From Loripinus fragilis (Eukaryota > Mollusca > Bivalvia > Lucinida > Lucinidae): a stretch of DNA of 64,000 nt. The position numbers were made by a program, and so were the translations under genes. How positions within the stretch are numbered: the stretch's first letter is position 1; every line of letters starts with the position of its first letter. Shown piece by piece: positions 60,378 to 64,000 of the stretch. The notes under the pieces are model-generated. The model saw nothing but the letters and a program-made list of their open reading frames with translations. It ran no database searches and was not told the DNA's origin. The stretch lies in NCBI GenBank assembly GCA_964019695.1, contig OZ026530.1, forward strand, positions 37,620,835 to 37,684,834, in the 5' to 3' direction.

Positions 60378-61140
60378 ACCATGTCCATTGTCTTTGCCTC
60401 TTTTAAACATCTGGAACTGCCAATCAGTATTAAAATACCTATTACTTTACTGCAAATTGTTTATACTTGCATGACAGCTACAGCTCCAAATTCCGGTTTA
60501 TGAACTACCGCTTTGCTAACTTGGAAGTTGCATGTTTGTAAATGAATCAGCAATTATTTGCAGTTTCAAGATAGCTTTTTTAACCACTATGGTCAGTGAA
60601 TCACCTTAAAAAAGAGACAAAATGCCTAGGCCAGCATGCATATAAACTAAAAAAATTGTTATCTGACATGCCAGTTTTAAGCAATTAAATGTCAAAAAGA
60701 GCCAATTTCAGTATTTCTTGTTTAGTCAATATTGGCAGTATTAAGATATATTTTTGCCAAGTACCATGTCCATTGTCCTTGCCTCTTCCAAACATCTTGG
60801 ACTGCCAAACAGTACTAAAATACCTGTCACTTTACTGCAAATTGTTTATACTTGCATGACAGCTACATCTCCAAATTCCTGTTTATGAAATACCTCTTTG
60901 CTAACTTGGAAGTTGTGTGTTTGTAAGTGAATCAGTGAATTTGGCAGTATTAAGATAGCTCTTTATCCACAATGGTCAGTTAATCACCTTAAAAAAAAGA
61001 CAAAATGCATTTCCAAATTATTACTTGGTCAGCATGCATATAAACCAATAAAGTTTGTTATCTGACATGTCAGTTTTAAGCAGTTAATTGCCAAAAAGAA
61101 CCAATTTCAGTATTTCTTGTTTAGTCAACAATAAAAACAG
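60378..61140. repeat. Tandem duplication, 385-bp unit x 2
   Basis: ACCATGTCCATTGTCTTTGC at 60378 recurs as ACCATGTCCATTGTCCTTGC at 60763. Similarity continues through CTTTACTGCAAATTGTTTAT and GTTTTAAGCA.TTAA.TG.CA. Confidence 0.85.
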
Positions 61141-61309
61141 TTCGTAAATTTGACAAATTTTGGCTGTTTAGTTAAATGATATGTCTAATGTAAATTCAAC
61201 TATGAATTGTATGCATTGTACATTTGTACCCAGCCTTTCTTGTAAACAACAATAATGACTTATCAAAATGTTATAGTTGAAGTCATGTTTAAATTGAGTA
61301 TTGGAAATG
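61141..61309. other. No gene seen
   Basis: Intergenic. Confidence 0.4.
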
Positions 61310-61720
61310 ACCTTTTTTCACTTTTCTAGCCAATTATAAATAGCCCATAAGTTTGTTCCTATCATTAGTTACCTTAAAATGTGAACTATGCAAGTTAGGG
61401 TGGTAGAAACCAGTAGCTGTTTAACCAGCAGTTTTATCCAGTAACTGGTAATAACCGCCCCAGTCAATACTCCAGAAGTGGTAAATACTGGTCGATTGGT
61501 GGTTGATTAAAAAATTGAGCAATTAATTATTTTTTATGGCTCGTTTTAGTTGCTCAGAAAGAACCCTTAGCTGGCAATAACAAATGAACAACATTGACAA
61601 TTATGTCTTAAGAACCAAGGCATATACGTGTACACAGGTTTGCCTGTGACTTAATCGACCAATCAACCACTTCAACTGACCAACAATCCACCACCAATCG
61701 ACCACAGGAGCTGGCTCAGT
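61310..61720. repeat. Duplicated block upstream of ZNF3 (matches 35320-35830)
   Basis: See the ZNF2 counterpart. The copy is interrupted at about 61702 by a SINE head. Confidence 0.8.
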
Positions 61721-61790
61721 GGTTGAGTACTTTTCTCGTGACCGAGATTTGTTGTTTTAACTTTGCCTGCTGGCGCTATTACCATCGCAT
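61702..61790 (+). mobile_element. SINE head fragment
   Basis: GGAGCTGGCTCAGTGGTTGA and GTACTTTTCTCGTGACCGAG resemble the tRNA-like head of the 59645 SINE. It interrupts the duplicated block immediately after ACCACCAATCGACCA. Confidence 0.6.
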
Positions 61791-62696
61791 ACAGTTTTAA
61801 CAGATCAGTTTGTCCCAAATGTGACACAAAAAGATTGCCGCCCAGTTTGAACCCAGAGCAGGCCCAACCAAACGTCTGTAGCTGTCTGGTGATGTTCCTA
61901 AAATAGTCTTTATATTGACAAAACTATGCAAACTTATCTAGCATGCAAAAAGTTACTAGTTTCTATAAATAATTATGCAACATACTAAGGTCATTTCAAA
62001 TCATGTCAGTGTCAAAAAATCTTTTATCTGGAGGTTGAAAAGGCTTTGAAATTAATATCGCTTTGATCTTAACCCTTAAAACGCCAATCATGAAAAATGC
62101 ACTGAACGCTTATTGTGATGTATTGCTTGAATTTCAGGAAGAAAATATACCTTGATATTTCATATGAATCATCTACCAGCAGGCAATTCACATGAAATGT
62201 CGTTCCTTATTTGGTTTCTATTAAAAGACAGCAACAAACTTTAGAAGTGTTGTTTGTTTAATACGGTCAGCTTTATTATCCCGTTAGAAATGTGTGAATC
62301 TTTCTACACAGACCCAGGAGAGAATTTATTGGATACATGATACGTTTATATGCTGCCGAATAAAACTGTGCACCAAGCTACACAACACCGAGCCAGATAT
62401 TTGTGATCTATGACACGCCAAAGCATATATTTTTAGAGCACTGACACGTTACGTATACAGTGACCTTTCCCTTTACACAAGGTAGGCGTTGCTTTCCTAA
62501 TATATAAATCCAATCAGGATCGACCATGTGACTTCATGATGAGCTGCTTACAATCGTTGTGCTCGCACTCGTGAATCGGTTTGTCAATGGTCGTGTTCCA
62601 ATGGCAGTATGTTATTTTCTATGTTATTACAGATAGAAAAATAAGTACATTCCTTAGTGTCGTGAAGTTTGATCAATACGTTTTTGTCTTTTTAGG
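61791..62696. other. No gene seen; duplicated block resumes at about 62600
   Basis: 62600-62696 matches 35835-35923. Between 61791 and 62600 nothing recognisable was seen except a weak GATCAG-family relic near 61840. Confidence 0.45.
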
Positions 62697-63016
62697 TACT
62701 GTCGTGCCAACCAAAAATGAAAGTTGCGTGACATTTTGTTTGAAATTGCCAAGTAGAACATTAACTTGTACACTCCACTTGAGCTAACGCGAATCAATAG
62801 CCCACTTGTGTATTAATCCTGTCCTGCGAATAGGATTAATACACAAGTGATCTGTAAATTATAAGTCCCTGATATCTTTGTAAACAAAACATGACATCAC
62901 TCTCACTCGTGGCTGGCAAGATAGTACATGTTTTTAGTGATCTGTTAATTATAAGTCCCTGTTAACTTTGTAAACAAAACATGACATCACTCTCACTCGT
63001 GGCTGGCAAGATAGTA
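62697..63016. mobile_element. MITE, Tc1/mariner-like, with partial tandem duplication
   Basis: The ends TACTGTCGTGCCAACCAAAA and the complement of TACTATCTTGCCAGCCACGA are flanked by TA. The copy at 7072-7266 is the same family. The homologous site near ZNF2 (AAGGTACATGTATTTTT, about 35920) is empty. A perfect internal hairpin (CACTTGTGTATTAATCCT and complement) lies at about 62803-62848. Its right half plus 9 bp of flank is tandemly duplicated (62847-62935, 62937-63025). Confidence 0.9.
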
Positions 63017-63773
63017 CATGTTTTTCTGAATGTACTACTTTTTCTTTATTTAGGACACCTTTTTTGTCACTGTAGGATAATTTTCAGGGCAGACAGTTAC
63101 TAGGAATAACTGATAACTGATACACAATTGAGAATGACATTTACTGCCTGATTATGATACAAATAACTTGTTGATTATTATATGATTCTAAAGTATACCT
63201 TTTCTGTTATAGATTTCTAAGAAACGTTGAGACACAAATGCTGATGAACTGTTAGAATTAAGAGCATTGTAGGTGAACATGCAAGAATGTGAAGTTTAGC
63301 AGGTGTTCAAATAGGAGAAGACATACATTTATGTATAAGGGTTCTAACATTTCAATCAAATATGTGATTTTTCTACTCAAACTACACTTTGATGTAGACA
63401 GCTCATCTGAGTAACCACAAACTAATCTTTGAAATAGATCCTTCAGAACAGTATTTTTTTTCTTTTATGAACACGTTCTTGTCCTATCATTATTCACTTC
63501 ATTTGTACAGCCTGAATCAGAGGTGTTTTAGGATACGGTTATAAACGCTAGTTATGTCCTATATAGCGAGACTATGGACAGTCTTGCCACTTTCGGTAGA
63601 TTATTTGTTTGTGCATGTAAATTGATGAATCACAAGATTTTTTATATGGGACAGAAACTCTAATTTCATAGGCCATGGTGGCGCTTACAAATATATTTTA
63701 CATCAAGGAACAGTTTCTTATTCATGCAGTTAATAAGCCATTTACCTGTTGGTTTTAATCTATTTTATCTAAC
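63017..63773 (+). promoter_or_regulatory. ZNF3 upstream region conserved among paralogs
   Basis: It aligns with the ZNF1 and ZNF2 leaders, with the 90-nt candidate exon at 63213-63302 and an acceptor at about 63674 (ATTTCATAG). The AATAAAGC inverted repeat is deleted here. Confidence 0.55.
63213..63302 (+). other. Candidate 5' UTR exon of ZNF3, 90 nt
   Basis: It is preceded by TTTTCTGTTATAG and followed by GTGTTC. Same length as at the two paralogs. Confidence 0.5.
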
Positions 63774-64000
63774 ATGGAGAGATGTAATTCTAATCATACT
63801 TGGCAGAAACAGTATAAGTGTGACACTTGTGGTAAAAGTTTTACTCATTCAGGTGACTTGAAGAGACATATAATGATTCATACTGGAGATAAACCATATT
63901 CTTGTGACTACTGTAGTAAATGTTTTACTGAAGCAGGTAACTTGAAGAAACATAAGCGTATTCATACTGGGGATAAACCATATTCGTGTGACTCTTGTGG
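63774..64000 (+). CDS. ZNF3: C2H2 zinc-finger array protein, partial at window edge
   Basis: The frame starts MERCNSNHTWQKQYKCDTCG and stays open to the edge. It holds two full fingers (CDTCGKSFTHSGDLKRHIMIH and [21 protein letters not shown], each read in parts) and the start of a third (CDSCG), with HTGDKPYSC linkers. The leader peptide, start context and upstream sequence match ZNF1 and ZNF2, so it is a third paralog. Its first finger is intact, unlike that of ZNF2. Length, further fingers and integrity lie outside the window. Confidence 0.85.
   Translation, partial: MERCNSNHTWQKQYKCDTCGKSFTHSGDLKRHIMIHTGDKPYSCDYCSKCFTEAGNLKKHKRIHTGDKPYSCDSC

Overview
The window is eukaryotic, AT-rich and dominated by repeats. 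It most likely comes from a marine mollusc, probably a bivalve. That is inferred from the repeat content: a Penelope-like reverse transcriptase family, a Bel/Pao gag relic, several tRNA-derived SINEs, many short fold-back DNA elements, and long decayed tandem repeats of the kind common in bivalve genomes. The species cannot be read from the sequence. No ribosomal RNA, convincing tRNA gene, operon or CRISPR array was found.

Layout. 1-4700 holds no gene; a duplicated block (1360-2075 and 2974-3365) differs by one retroelement-tail insertion. 4745-5919 holds three decayed copies, then one intact copy, of the last exon of an S1 serine protease. 6298-7266 holds two inverted-repeat DNA elements. 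8340-10265 is a degenerate Penelope-like copy on the plus strand. 11086-16540 is a run of fold-back and tandem structures, including a 1.7-kb palindrome whose arms are made of AGT/ACT repeats. 16888-20772 is a dispersed repeat split by about 3 kb of SINEs and microsatellites.

The gene content is mainly one family of intronless C2H2 zinc-finger arrays, all on the plus strand: ZNF1 (22309-26464), ZNF2 (36823-37693, continued at 42523-42836) and ZNF3 (63774 to beyond the right edge). They share about 1 kb of upstream sequence, including a 90-nt candidate 5' UTR exon and a short upstream reading frame ending in half a finger. ZNF1 keeps 11 intact fingers, then decays into frameshifted fingers and a 31-unit, 84-bp satellite-like finger array. 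ZNF2 has been cut in two by a 4.8-kb terminal-inverted-repeat element with a perfect 8-bp target duplication. ZNF3 is open at the window edge. Isolated finger relics lie at 30621 and 46236.

Between and after these genes lie more Penelope-like tails, the Bel/Pao gag relic (28159-29090, minus strand), tandem repeats (40063-40755, 42895-43625, 44286-45830, 58833-59640, 60378-61140), SINEs, and a 2.7-kb inverted-repeat element (52051-54778) that carries seven copies of one 16-bp motif at near-regular spacing. The region reads as a zinc-finger cluster that expanded by segmental duplication and was then invaded repeatedly. Paralogous copies give empty sites that date or define several insertions.
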